Shown here: one piece after another, positions 1 through 8,469 of the stretch
Layout: the number at the start of each line of letters is the position of its first letter
Position numbering within the stretch: the first letter of the stretch is position 1
Assembly (NCBI GenBank): GCA_019639175.1
Contig: JAHBSK010000005.1
Coordinates: forward strand, 186,001-250,000
DNA: 64,000 nt
Reading direction: 5' to 3'
DNA from: Acidobacteriota bacterium
GTDB lineage: Bacteria; Acidobacteriota; Blastocatellia; Pyrinomonadales; Pyrinomonadaceae
Translations under genes and position numbers: made by a program
The notes under the pieces: generated by a model
What the model was told of the DNA's origin: nothing
Databases searched by the model: none
What the model saw: the letters and a program-made list of their open reading frames with translations, nothing else

Positions 1-2786
1 GCCCAGTGTTCAAGGAAACGCTTGAAGTTATGAACACCGCCGTTCGTTCTTTCACCGCTTACGGAAGAACCCTGATGAGGAGTTTCCGATCTTGTAGCTA
101 TCGTATCGCCGGAGATCATAGCAAATCGGATGGTGGTTGTGGCAGCGATCCTTGATTGGCTTGGAGCAGAAGGCAGCAATACCGTTGTAAAGCTCTGCCC
201 GTCATTCCATGCATTCGACAGGATCGTAACACCATCGGCAACTATTGAAGCGGGAATATGCGTTGCCGTATCAAACGGTCTGTAATTATTATACGGCGAG
301 TTCGCATTCGATGCAGGAGCCGTGGAAAGCCCCGTCGCATTGTAATTGCCCTTTACATACACACCATTCTCGGATGAAACGGTAAAACCTTTGGTATTTG
401 CAGGTGTGGCAGAATCATATATACCCGGCAAAACCGTACCGTTGATCAGGCGGATCCCGCGTCTGTAATACCTATAATCCTGCGTTGCCGCCATTTCTGG
501 TGTGATCGTATGACGGTATCTGGCAGCTTCCCTATTGTCAGACTCATTGTTGCCATAGCGTCTGTTCAACACGCCGTCTCCATTAGCGTCCTCACCATTC
601 TGAAGAATGCCGTCATTGCCGATGCTGCCGGAAGCTCCGTAAATATCCTCCATGTCGTATTCACCGTCGAAATCAAAGTCGCCGCGTCGATCAGAGACGT
701 AGAGAACCCAGCCGCCGTCTTCGGGAATGTCAGTATTTCTCAGCGTGTTGCCCGTCGTTTGCTCAAAAACTGTATCGCTCGGAAACAGAGCATTAAAATC
801 GCCCCTGAGGAATCTGCGGATATTGGCGACATCGATATCAACCATGCTCATGACTCCATTACGCGAGAGATCATTGTAGCTGTTAAAATATGTGTTCGGA
901 TAATAGGTTGTGCTTCTCTGATCGTAATACAGTCCTTCACGGCCATCGAACATTTTTATGGGAATAGGCTCAACCGTTATATCATGTACGGAAAGCGCAC
1001 CGGAGTTGGCAGTATTGCCGTGGACTCTCATATTTTCAGAGATACCGCCCGTTGCATTTCGATAGTAGAACCACTTATTACTATCTGTTTGACGATATCC
1101 GAGAATGTCAGTTCCGGTAAGTTTGTAATCGTTGTTTGTTCGGCCCGGTATTGAAAACCGCTGCAGTTTAATTATTGAACGACTGTCTTTATAGACCGAT
1201 GCCGTCTGAGCAGAAGTGGCGGTTAAGTTGCTGCTGGGGCTTGTAACAGTTCCATTAACTGCCAAATACCCGCTCCGACCTACAAAGCATGACCTGCCGC
1301 TACTCAACCCGGAACAAGTGTCCGCCAGATTCTCAGGTAGATCAGTAACACCCAGACTTAAAAACTCTTCGGTAATATCCTGAGTTACAATGGCGCCGGT
1401 CGTATCGTCCACTCCAACCGATTCAACCTTTACCCAAAGTCCTTTGGTATCGCTTTCAGAAGTTGGTAAGTCTATATCAGAAGATTGTGTAAATCGCAGA
1501 GCATTCAATGGAGTGATATCATAACCTGACATCCTCTGAACACGTGTGTCACTGTTTACTCCAGTACCGATCATCCCGCCCATCAAGTTCTTTCCGCAGA
1601 CAGCAGATCCAGCAGCGGCACATCCGGGCAGGCGTCGTTTTGTGTCTGCAAGGCTAATGCGAATGCCGGGTTTATTGGCATAGCGCGATTCCTTCATTAT
1701 ATCGTCATCGGCATTTGCTGCCGTTACAGGCGTCACGGTCGGGTTTGTGTTGTTCTTCGTCGCATCCGTGACTGCCATATCAGTCCCGATATTCTTCGGG
1801 CGTTTGATGATCTCGATAAGGTCGCCCATTGAATCGCAATCATTGCCGATCTTTAGCGGGAGCCTCAATTCAGGTGCGCGGTTTATTAGATTTCCGCCGA
1901 ATTTTGCCTGTGCGGTCGTCCAGCCTGCATTATTCACACTTCCCGGAAAATCTTCCACCGCGGTGCATTTCGGAGTAGGCTCATTACGCAGAATATTTCC
2001 GCCGCCGTTCAGCACACTGCCTTCATTACGCGTTAACTGCTGAAAATCTCCGTAAGCATCTTTTATATATGTGTTGTTGTAATTATCGCCGCTATAACCG
2101 TTTCTCCATGACTGCGTGACAATATGGCCTGCAGCGGTCACACGAGAATCAAAATAAACGCCGTCCGGCCCCGGCGAAAGAAAGAAGTGCCGGTTGGAGT
2201 GAACTCGGCCGCCAAAGCTGAACAGCGGCGGACGGAACAGTTCCAGATCGTCATCGTAAAATATACCGAACTGAAAGATCGGGATGCGGTTGGCGATGAC
2301 GTTCCTTGCAAGTTCGACCTCAATTCCATTCGGGTCGGTCACGGTCGTGCTTAGACGATAATGATCGCGTCCGGCAAAAAGGCCTGAGAACGGGCCGCCG
2401 GTGATGACGGTGTATTTCTGGTCCTCATCCATGCCGATCTCACCGATCTTCTGGTCAAATTCATACCTGTCAAAGCCCTCGACCGCCCTTATCTGCGAAT
2501 CATCCCTGATAGCATCAAGGTCGCTGGTGGTCGCACGGAGCTTTTTGCCAAAGTGGTTGTTAAGGCGTCTGGTCATCATTTCCAGGCTGCCCTGTGCGGC
2601 ATACAATGCACGGCCTTCCGCCGTTTCGTTTGCCACGGACATCGCCTCACTGGCCGTCCGCGTGGTTGCCAGGGCAACAAACCCTGCCAAAAGCACCAAT
2701 ACGAACAATGCTATGACAATGGCCGAACCTTTTTCGCCATCTCTTTTTGATGACACTGAACTTGCATTTTTCGGGTTATTTCTCAT
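1..2786 (-). CDS. PilX-like large minor pilin, partial (3' end beyond window)
   Basis: An uninterrupted minus-strand frame runs from ATG at 2786 through the left edge, at least 928 codons, with no stop. Residues 1-20 are basic and end in KG; a hydrophobic helix (about 21-43, SAIVIALFVLVLLAG) follows. This fits the PilX/GspK-type prepilin N-terminus, which often lacks Glu at +5. The rest is a long soluble region rich in Asn, Thr and Asp, with an NGGVHNFKRFLEHW stretch near the visible end. It lies 19 bp after the PilW-like gene and so is the last visible member of the minor-pilin operon. PilX proteins are usually under 250 residues, so this one is exceptionally long and could carry a tip or adhesin role (inference). 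The pilin-like N-terminus is clear; function is inferred. Confidence 0.75.
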   Translation of the reverse strand, partial: MRNNPKNASSVSSKRDGEKGSAIVIALFVLVLLAGFVALATTRTASEAMSVANETAEGRALYAAQGSLEMMTRRLNNHFGKKLRATTSDLDAIRDDSQIRAVEGFDRYEFDQKIGEIGMDEDQKYTVITGGPFSGLFAGRDHYRLSTTVTDPNGIEVELARNVIANRIPIFQFGIFYDDDLELFRPPLFSFGGRVHSNRHFFLSPGPDGVYFDSRVTAAGHIVTQSWRNGYSGDNYNNTYIKDAYGDFQQLTRNEGSVLNGGGNILRNEPTPKCTAVEDFPGSVNNAGWTTAQAKFGGNLINRAPELRLPLKIGNDCDSMGDLIEIIKRPKNIGTDMAVTDATKNNTNPTVTPVTAANADDDIMKESRYANKPGIRISLADTKRRLPGCAAAGSAVCGKNLMGGMIGTGVNSDTRVQRMSGYDITPLNALRFTQSSDIDLPTSESDTKGLWVKVESVGVDDTTGAIVTQDITEEFLSLGVTDLPENLADTCSGLSSGRSCFVGRSGYLAVNGTVTSPSSNLTATSAQTASVYKDSRSIIKLQRFSIPGRTNNDYKLTGTDILGYRQTDSNKWFYYRNATGGISENMRVHGNTANSGALSVHDITVEPIPIKMFDGREGLYYDQRSTTYYPNTYFNSYNDLSRNGVMSMVDIDVANIRRFLRGDFNALFPSDTVFEQTTGNTLRNTDIPEDGGWVLYVSDRRGDFDFDGEYDMEDIYGASGSIGNDGILQNGEDANGDGVLNRRYGNNESDNREAARYRHTITPEMAATQDYRYYRRGIRLINGTVLPGIYDSATPANTKGFTVSSENGVYVKGNYNATGLSTAPASNANSPYNNYRPFDTATHIPASIVADGVTILSNAWNDGQSFTTVLLPSAPSQSRIAATTTIRFAMISGDTIATRSETPHQGSSVSGERTNGGVHNFKRFLEHW

Positions 2787-2805
2787 TTCTTTGCCTCTGA
2801 CCTCT

Positions 2806-3900
2806 TTAGAGTTCTTCAAATCCCAGATTCCTTGTGCTGTAATTGGCAGACATAGTGGTTGTAGCTGTTCCGGCCTGTCCCGAATCGCTTCCGATGACGT
2901 TGATCGTAAATTTGATCTGGCGAACATCGGCTGCCCTTGCTCCGGGAACATTAAATGCGTTCCTCAGATGCTCGACCTTTGTCTGATCGGACAAAATATA
3001 TTCGACCTGAAAATCGGAGACGTTGTAAGCGATCTCGTTGTCCTTGTAACCGACGCTGGTGAGCGTCTCATCGTTGCCGTAACTGCGGCGTGTCAGGTTC
3101 CCTTCCGGCGTAACAAAATATGTCTGCATGAACACACGGTGAACCGAAACATCAACGTCATGCAGAATTGCCAGATGCGTTGCAAGATTCATATTCAGCG
3201 GGTCGCCGTTGGTTATCTGGATCCTATCCGGTCCTGTAATTGCCGTCACAACAGCCATCCTGTTCGCAATATCGCCTGAGAGCATTATCAGGTCATTTCT
3301 TCTGAACTTATGGCTTACCGCTTCCGGAAAAACGACGGTCACGGTGCTTCCGCTTCGCGTGGCGTGTCCTGAGATCGGAATGGATATGATCGGTTTACTT
3401 GCTTCGTCAGGATCTGAACATTTTGCAGCAAGCGGCAATCTTCCATCTACGCAAGTATTGAACTTCGCGTCGCCATAGATCATCGTCACTTGATCGGTCT
3501 TAACCGATGGATCGGGATTTACCAGGTTGTTATGCAGAGCGTTGCCGTCAATGATCGGAACTATTCCGTTGGTTCCCAGCGATGACGGCAGGCCAAGCAG
3601 ATTTTCGACCCTGCCGTCGGTCGGCCGCGGCACCGAACCCGAGATCTTCGGATAGCCGAACCCTGTGTTGTAGGTGTCTCTTCCCAAAAGGTTCAAAGAT
3701 ATCTGAATGCTCTTGTTGATGGGGATAAGCTGGTTGAGCGTATTCCTGTTCTTTTGCGCCATCTGAAGCACGCCGAAAATGGCTGCCGTGACGATAAGAA
3801 AGATCGTCATTGCGAACAGCAGTTCGATAAGGGAAAACCCTTTTTCCGTATTTCCACGCATTGTTTCGTTATTTGCGTACATATTTCCTAGTCCTCTCAC
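2806..3900 (-). CDS. PilW-like prepilin-type N-terminal methylation protein
   Basis: 364 residues. A type III signal is visible: Lys20-Gly21 then Phe22-Ser-Leu-Ile-Glu26, followed by a hydrophobic helix to about residue 44. Glu26 is the canonical +5 glutamate. Prepilin peptidase would cleave after Gly21 and methylate Phe22. The long soluble domain fits the PilW class of minor pilins, which form part of the pilus-priming complex in the inner membrane. The start codon directly follows the stop of the PilV-like gene (no gap), which supports translational coupling. An alternative start is Met7. Assignment as PilW rather than another minor pilin rests on size and operon order. Confidence 0.8.
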   Translation of the reverse strand: MRGLGNMYANNETMRGNTEKGFSLIELLFAMTIFLIVTAAIFGVLQMAQKNRNTLNQLIPINKSIQISLNLLGRDTYNTGFGYPKISGSVPRPTDGRVENLLGLPSSLGTNGIVPIIDGNALHNNLVNPDPSVKTDQVTMIYGDAKFNTCVDGRLPLAAKCSDPDEASKPIISIPISGHATRSGSTVTVVFPEAVSHKFRRNDLIMLSGDIANRMAVVTAITGPDRIQITNGDPLNMNLATHLAILHDVDVSVHRVFMQTYFVTPEGNLTRRSYGNDETLTSVGYKDNEIAYNVSDFQVEYILSDQTKVEHLRNAFNVPGARAADVRQIKFTINVIGSDSGQAGTATTTMSANYSTRNLGFEEL

Positions 3901-4464
3901 CTATTCAGCCGCATAATGAGTAACAAGCGTTTCAGCTCGTTCGATGTGTTCAACTGATCCGATGTAATATGCGACCTCTATCTGGATCAACCGAACTGTC
4001 ACTGCATGCGTTCCCGGAGGGTCGCAAGCTATCGAAGGCTGATCCGGCGAACAAATATCAGTTATTATTATCTGGCGTTTGATGCCCAGCATCTCTGCGC
4101 CTTCGTCATCTATTGTTCCGAGAACATTGTCCGGCCCCGGCATCTCCATCACCGTATGCCAATCGTTCAGGAATATTCCCTGCGGTATGCCGCCTTCATA
4201 GTTGTTGCCGATATTGCCCAGTCTCGCCCATTTAAGAGTTACGTCCGGGTTGTTGCCTTCTTCCTTGACGCTCATTATCCCTTCCATGGTTGAGGTGATG
4301 ACCTGTTTGGCAAGGTTCTGCTGTTCGTGGCCTTTTGCCCTGACGACCGCCGCCGATATCGCCGCCATCATGGCAAGCACACCGACAAGCAGGATAACGA
4401 TGGCGATCATTACGTCAACATATGAAAAACCGGACTGTGGATCTGCCTGTTTGATATTCCGCAT
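3901..4464 (-). CDS. PilV-like prepilin-type protein
   Basis: 187 residues from ATG 4464, preceded by a good ribosome site (GAGAGGAAACT). A longer frame reaches 4545 but would overlap the upstream gene, so the internal start is preferred. The processing site is Gly12/Phe13 (FSYVDV), followed by the helix MIAIVILLVGVLAMMAA. The +5 residue is Asp17 instead of the usual Glu, which is uncommon. Order in the operon (after GspH/FimU, before PilW) matches minor-pilin operons, where PilV helps prime assembly of the type IV pilus at the inner membrane. Confidence 0.75.
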   Translation of the reverse strand: MRNIKQADPQSGFSYVDVMIAIVILLVGVLAMMAAISAAVVRAKGHEQQNLAKQVITSTMEGIMSVKEEGNNPDVTLKWARLGNIGNNYEGGIPQGIFLNDWHTVMEMPGPDNVLGTIDDEGAEMLGIKRQIIITDICSPDQPSIACDPPGTHAVTVRLIQIEVAYYIGSVEHIERAETLVTHYAAE

Positions 4465-4508
4465 AGTTTCCTCTCTTTTTCTCAAAACGAACTGAGGTTT
4501 CCGCCGTT

Positions 4509-5207
4509 CTAGTGGGATATGAACTCCGTCCCGGTATATTTCCAATACTTCATCGCACCGCTGCCCGCAAAAAGCGTCAGCGCCCGCACTTCGCCCAAGC
4601 TGTTAGCCACCGTCGGGTCGCCCGGTTTCGGCGGCCACAATATCAGCGTCGCATTCAACGGAACCGGAGTTGAGTCAGGCCCGATGACCGACCCGTTGCT
4701 GCGATAGCGAGCCTGCCACACCCTGTTACCGGTAACGGCACTGCCGTCCGGCTTTGTATGGCCGAAATTGTCATTTGTGAATTCGGCTACAGGATAATCA
4801 GGCGGGCTTGGAGTGGTAATGCCCGACGGCGTTTCATCCACCATGACCTCATGTGTCGGCAAAAGATCGACGCTGCGAATAAGCTGATGCGGGCCGGTTG
4901 TCGGCTCATCAATGATGTGCATCTTGTTTTCGGTCAGATCGATCTCGAACCGCACCGTCCGGCGGCGCGTCAGCGCCCTTTGGCCGGCTTCCTGCATCAT
5001 GTCGATGATCTTCAGGGCCTGATCCTCTGTCCTGTAAAGTTTGTTGTAGTTGTATGCGTAAGGAATTGAAATTGCCGTGAGTACCACCAATATGGCAGCA
5101 ACGGCAAGCATTTCAATAATGGAGTAGCCGCCGTTCCCTTTGCCAATATCGGCTCGGGACGCGGCAACGACATTCCTTTCCGCAGAATTTTGCTGATTAA
5201 CGATCAT
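4509..5207 (-). CDS. GspH/FimU-type pseudopilin
   Basis: 232 residues. The prepilin site is Gly27/Tyr28 (GYSIIEML, Glu32 at +5), followed by a hydrophobic helix VAAILVVLTAISI. The downstream sequence has the GspH/FimU pattern: a helix with QALKIIDMMQEAGQRAL and a basic RRRTVRFEID strand. It is the first gene of the minor-pilin operon and lies behind a good sigma70-like promoter at 5334-5362. FimU/GspH proteins are minor (pseudo)pilins that help initiate assembly of type IV pili or type II secretion pseudopili; the neighbouring PilV/W/X-like genes favour type IV pili. Confidence 0.78.
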   Translation of the reverse strand: MIVNQQNSAERNVVAASRADIGKGNGGYSIIEMLAVAAILVVLTAISIPYAYNYNKLYRTEDQALKIIDMMQEAGQRALTRRRTVRFEIDLTENKMHIIDEPTTGPHQLIRSVDLLPTHEVMVDETPSGITTPSPPDYPVAEFTNDNFGHTKPDGSAVTGNRVWQARYRSNGSVIGPDSTPVPLNATLILWPPKPGDPTVANSLGEVRALTLFAGSGAMKYWKYTGTEFISH

Positions 5208-5333
5208 AACGGTCGCCTATATTCCGATTTTTTTGAGGACTTGCTCCTATTTTTCAGGTGAACATCCGACCGGAAAGTCGAATAGGAGCATACAAGGGTA
5301 AGAAAATTCTAAAGCTAAACGCTTTCCAAAAAT

Positions 5334-5362
5334 ATTATACAAAGTTAAACATTTTACGGCAA
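5334..5362 (-). promoter_or_regulatory. Predicted sigma70 promoter of the minor-pilin operon
   Basis: Read on the minus strand: -35 TTGCCG (5357-5362), a 17-bp spacer and a perfect -10 TATAAT (5334-5339). It lies about 130 bp upstream of the first pilin start. Predicted by consensus only. Confidence 0.5.
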
Positions 5363-5469
5363 CAAAAATCTCTCATATCGTTCCCGCCTTTTATTCATGA
5401 ACCATTTCCTATAGAATTTCGTTAATTTCTGATGAACGGCAACCCGTTTTTTTGGCGGCCAAAACTGGA

Positions 5470-6498
5470 ATGATGACCCAAACCCGCAAAAATGCCTCGC
5501 CCGACTGGCTGATCCAGGGAGTGTTGACCCGCATCGGGGATATTCTGGATCGCCTGACGGGCCGACGCTGGAAACCGTCGAGCAGTTTGGCGACAAGCCA
5601 ACTGATCGAGCGGCTAAAGCTGTTGATGGACGCCGAAGCTGTAACGGACGAAAAGAGCAGAAAGTTCATTCCGCACAATATCACCCTGAAAATGCAATGG
5701 GATAAGTTTGCCGCTGATTCAGAAACTGCGCTGAAAACCATTGAGAACGAGTTTCTGATAGCCGCCGTCGATCACATCAACGACAGGCACTATTACACCC
5801 GTGAACCGCTTTTCGTTGAGGTTAAACCCGATTATTTCACCGAGGGCGTAAAGCTTTCGGTCAGTTTTGATAAGAATGCCGATGACGAGGATGAAAGAGG
5901 CATCAACGTATCGGTTCCCGGCACAAAGACAGATGTTAATGAATTACCTGAACTTGCACCTGTAAACATTGCATCTGCGGAACTTCTGGTTCGGTTTGAA
6001 CTTAACGGCCAGCTTAAGGAGAGAAAACTGGAACTGTCTGCCGGCAAAAGGATCTCGGTCGGACGAACAAAAGAAAATGACCTTGCGCTGGACGACATCA
6101 GCGTATCGAAATTTCACGCATCGCTGGTGTTTAACGAAAACGGCAAACTTGTGGTGGCCGACACCGGTTCGACAAACGGCACATTCGTCGGCGGCGAACG
6201 CATCGCATACGGAAAAGCTGTTGAGGTAACGACGGACAGCGATCTGAAATTCGGTTCGCTCGGTGTCAAACTGACGCTTACGCTGCCGCCCGCTCCGCCC
6301 CAACCGACCGCTGAGCCAACCGTTGAATACAGCAACAGTCAGGTAATAGACGGTTTTGAGTTCAGAAAAAAGGAACCTGAACAGAACGGGCCGACACAGG
6401 CTGCGACGATGGAAATGTCAGTTCCGGCCCCTGCTCCGACGCTGACGGCCCTGACCGAGGACATTGTGATAAAAGAGGAGGACAAAACAACGGCGTGA
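5470..6498 (+). CDS. FhaA-like protein: DUF3662 plus FHA domain
   Basis: 342 residues from ATG 5470; a TTG at 5452 in frame is an alternative start with no better ribosome site. The N-terminal 110 residues match the pattern of the FhaA N-terminal domain (DUF3662): IGDILDRLTGRRW, then PHNITLKM, then DHINDRHYYTREP. The C-terminal half holds an FHA phosphothreonine-binding domain: Gly198-Arg199, SVSKFH and STNGTF are visible. In mycobacteria, FhaA binds phosphorylated partners of peptidoglycan synthesis and is encoded beside pstP, rodA and pbpA; here the same partners follow directly. The stop overlaps the next start (GTGA), suggesting coupled translation. Probably cytoplasmic, as no membrane segment is seen. 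Confidence 0.85.
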   Translation: MMTQTRKNASPDWLIQGVLTRIGDILDRLTGRRWKPSSSLATSQLIERLKLLMDAEAVTDEKSRKFIPHNITLKMQWDKFAADSETALKTIENEFLIAAVDHINDRHYYTREPLFVEVKPDYFTEGVKLSVSFDKNADDEDERGINVSVPGTKTDVNELPELAPVNIASAELLVRFELNGQLKERKLELSAGKRISVGRTKENDLALDDISVSKFHASLVFNENGKLVVADTGSTNGTFVGGERIAYGKAVEVTTDSDLKFGSLGVKLTLTLPPAPPQPTAEPTVEYSNSQVIDGFEFRKKEPEQNGPTQAATMEMSVPAPAPTLTALTEDIVIKEEDKTTA

Positions 6499-8405
6499 TC
6501 CCGGCTCTTTTTTTACAGATAGATTGGAGCAAACTCAGCCCCGAAGGCATCTTTGGCGGCCAGGTGCTGGAACGCACGCCGGCAGGCCTGTCCATTGTCT
6601 ATATCATCGGCGTCGGCATTTTGTTGGGCTTTTTGCTGCTGACGTTTCTGGATAACCTCAGCAAGATCCCGTTCCCTTACGAACTGCATTTGCCGCGTGA
6701 GGTAAAGAAAAAGCTCACGACCACCAAGGCGAACCGCAGCATCCGTGTATGGCAGGTCGTGTTCGTCCTGCTTGCATTTTCCGTATTCGGTTTTCAGGCA
6801 TATTGGACATATTTTGCATCAGATTCAAACGAGCAGTTCCAATCCCTTGCATATAAAGACCTTAGGACTCGCCGAACAAGCGCCGCCAATCTTCGCGGAT
6901 GGATGCTTGACCGCAATGAAAAACTCGGAAGCTCTTTGGCATATTACCGTGTCGATCAGAAAGGCGACATTCAGCGTGCCTTCGCTCTGGAAAAAGAGAT
7001 GGCCCATCTTTTGGGAACAGAGCGCGGAACACCGGGGCTGGAACGAACGCTCTATGACCGGAAAGAGAACCCGATGCCCGAAGCATGGGAAGTCCTGACA
7101 ACGATCCGCCGCCCCGAAGAGGAAAACAAAGATGTCCGCGTCACGATAGACCGTGACCTGCAGGCTTTTATAGCGGCGCAGTTGGACGGCAGAAAAGGAG
7201 CGATCGTCGTCCTCGATCCGCAGAACGGCGACATTCTGGCAATGTTCTCAAACCCGACCTTTGATCTGGACGAGGCTCGCGATCTGGACACATATCTTCA
7301 ACTTGAAGGAAACCGCCGCGACAAACCTCTGCTAAATCGAGCGACACGCGAATTTTACGTTCCCGGCTCCACATTCAAACTGTTCACGGTGATCTCCGCC
7401 TTTCGCGCGGGAAAGCAGAACGCTGTCTTTTCCAGCTTTGCCGATGGGTTCAGGCCGACACGCGGTTCTCTGCCGATCGTTGATTCCAGCCAGCACCGCT
7501 CGCCGGACGGCAGCGTCAGCGGCGGATGCAGCGGCGGATGCGGGGAAAAGAACATCACAGCCGCGTTCAAGGTCTCCAGCAACCAGTATTTTGCTCAGCT
7601 TGCCATCGCGCTTGGCCGCGAACGCATTCGCGAAACCGCTCAGGCCGTTGGCATCTCTGCCGTGGAAACACCGGGCGAGGCGCTGATGTCGCGATTCTTC
7701 CCGTCCATTTTGAACACAAGCACACCGGCAATAGCGAACGCTCTTGCCCCACAGCAGTCAACCATCGTCACGGGCCAGGATATTTCACTATTCGACATCG
7801 GGCTGGAAGGTATGGGACAGGGTTACGCGGGGCAAATGACGCCTTTGCAAATGGCGATGATCGCCGCGATACCGGGAAATATGCAGGGAAAACTGATGAA
7901 ACCGCGTATCGAGGCAGACAGGCCGCCCGAAGCATTTTCTCAAGTGCTTTCACCGCAGCAGGCCGCCGCGATACGTCAGATCATGGCGACCGTCACCGAA
8001 GAACCCGGCGGAACCGGAACCGTTATCTCCGGTAAATTGGCCGGAACCGGCATAAGAACAGGGGGAAAGACCGGAACGGCGGAAAAGGAGACACCGATTT
8101 ACGACGAAAAAACGGGCAAGCTGAGGACCGTAAAGAAACGCCGACGCGGAGCCGACGGCAACTGGGAAGAATATGACGCACCGGTGACATATACGCGTTC
8201 GGACAGTTGGTTCATCAGCATTGCTCCGATAGAACAGCCCCGCATGGCGATAGCTGTTGTGGTCGAAGGCGGCGGATACGGTTCGCGTACAGCCGCTCCG
8301 CTTGCGGCAAATGTGATATTAAAGGCACGAGAATTAGGACTGTTGGGGGATGAATACAGGCCGAAGAAGAAGGCTCCGGCAAAACCACCCGCTCGCAGAA
8401 GATAA
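6495..8405 (+). CDS. Penicillin-binding protein, transpeptidase (PbpA/FtsI type)
   Basis: 636 residues, GTG start at 6495 overlapping the upstream stop, with GAGGAGG upstream. Two hydrophobic segments near the N-terminus anchor it in the membrane. The transpeptidase domain carries all three active-site motifs: S292-T-F-K295 (acylated serine), S361-S-N363 and K525-T-G527. It would cross-link peptidoglycan in the periplasm. There is no large dimerisation domain like that of class B PBP2; the size and context resemble mycobacterial PbpA, which works with the SEDS protein encoded next. The tail is strongly basic (KKKAPAKPPARRR). No PASTA repeats are seen. Confidence 0.9.
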   Translation: MIPALFLQIDWSKLSPEGIFGGQVLERTPAGLSIVYIIGVGILLGFLLLTFLDNLSKIPFPYELHLPREVKKKLTTTKANRSIRVWQVVFVLLAFSVFGFQAYWTYFASDSNEQFQSLAYKDLRTRRTSAANLRGWMLDRNEKLGSSLAYYRVDQKGDIQRAFALEKEMAHLLGTERGTPGLERTLYDRKENPMPEAWEVLTTIRRPEEENKDVRVTIDRDLQAFIAAQLDGRKGAIVVLDPQNGDILAMFSNPTFDLDEARDLDTYLQLEGNRRDKPLLNRATREFYVPGSTFKLFTVISAFRAGKQNAVFSSFADGFRPTRGSLPIVDSSQHRSPDGSVSGGCSGGCGEKNITAAFKVSSNQYFAQLAIALGRERIRETAQAVGISAVETPGEALMSRFFPSILNTSTPAIANALAPQQSTIVTGQDISLFDIGLEGMGQGYAGQMTPLQMAMIAAIPGNMQGKLMKPRIEADRPPEAFSQVLSPQQAAAIRQIMATVTEEPGGTGTVISGKLAGTGIRTGGKTGTAEKETPIYDEKTGKLRTVKKRRRGADGNWEEYDAPVTYTRSDSWFISIAPIEQPRMAIAVVVEGGGYGSRTAAPLAANVILKARELGLLGDEYRPKKKAPAKPPARRR

Positions 8406-8469
8406 AGAAAGGCATTAAGTGTCAGACACCGAAATTTAAAGTTTTTTGTTAGAAAAATAGGCGTAAATA

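Noticed and set aside
510..1154. Plus-strand open frame of 214 codons
   Set aside because: It is exactly antisense to the PilX-like frame, which is open across the whole stretch; no ribosome site or recognisable protein.
2401..3279. Plus-strand open frame of 292 codons
   Set aside because: Runs across the ends of two pilin genes on the other strand and shows no family-like sequence.
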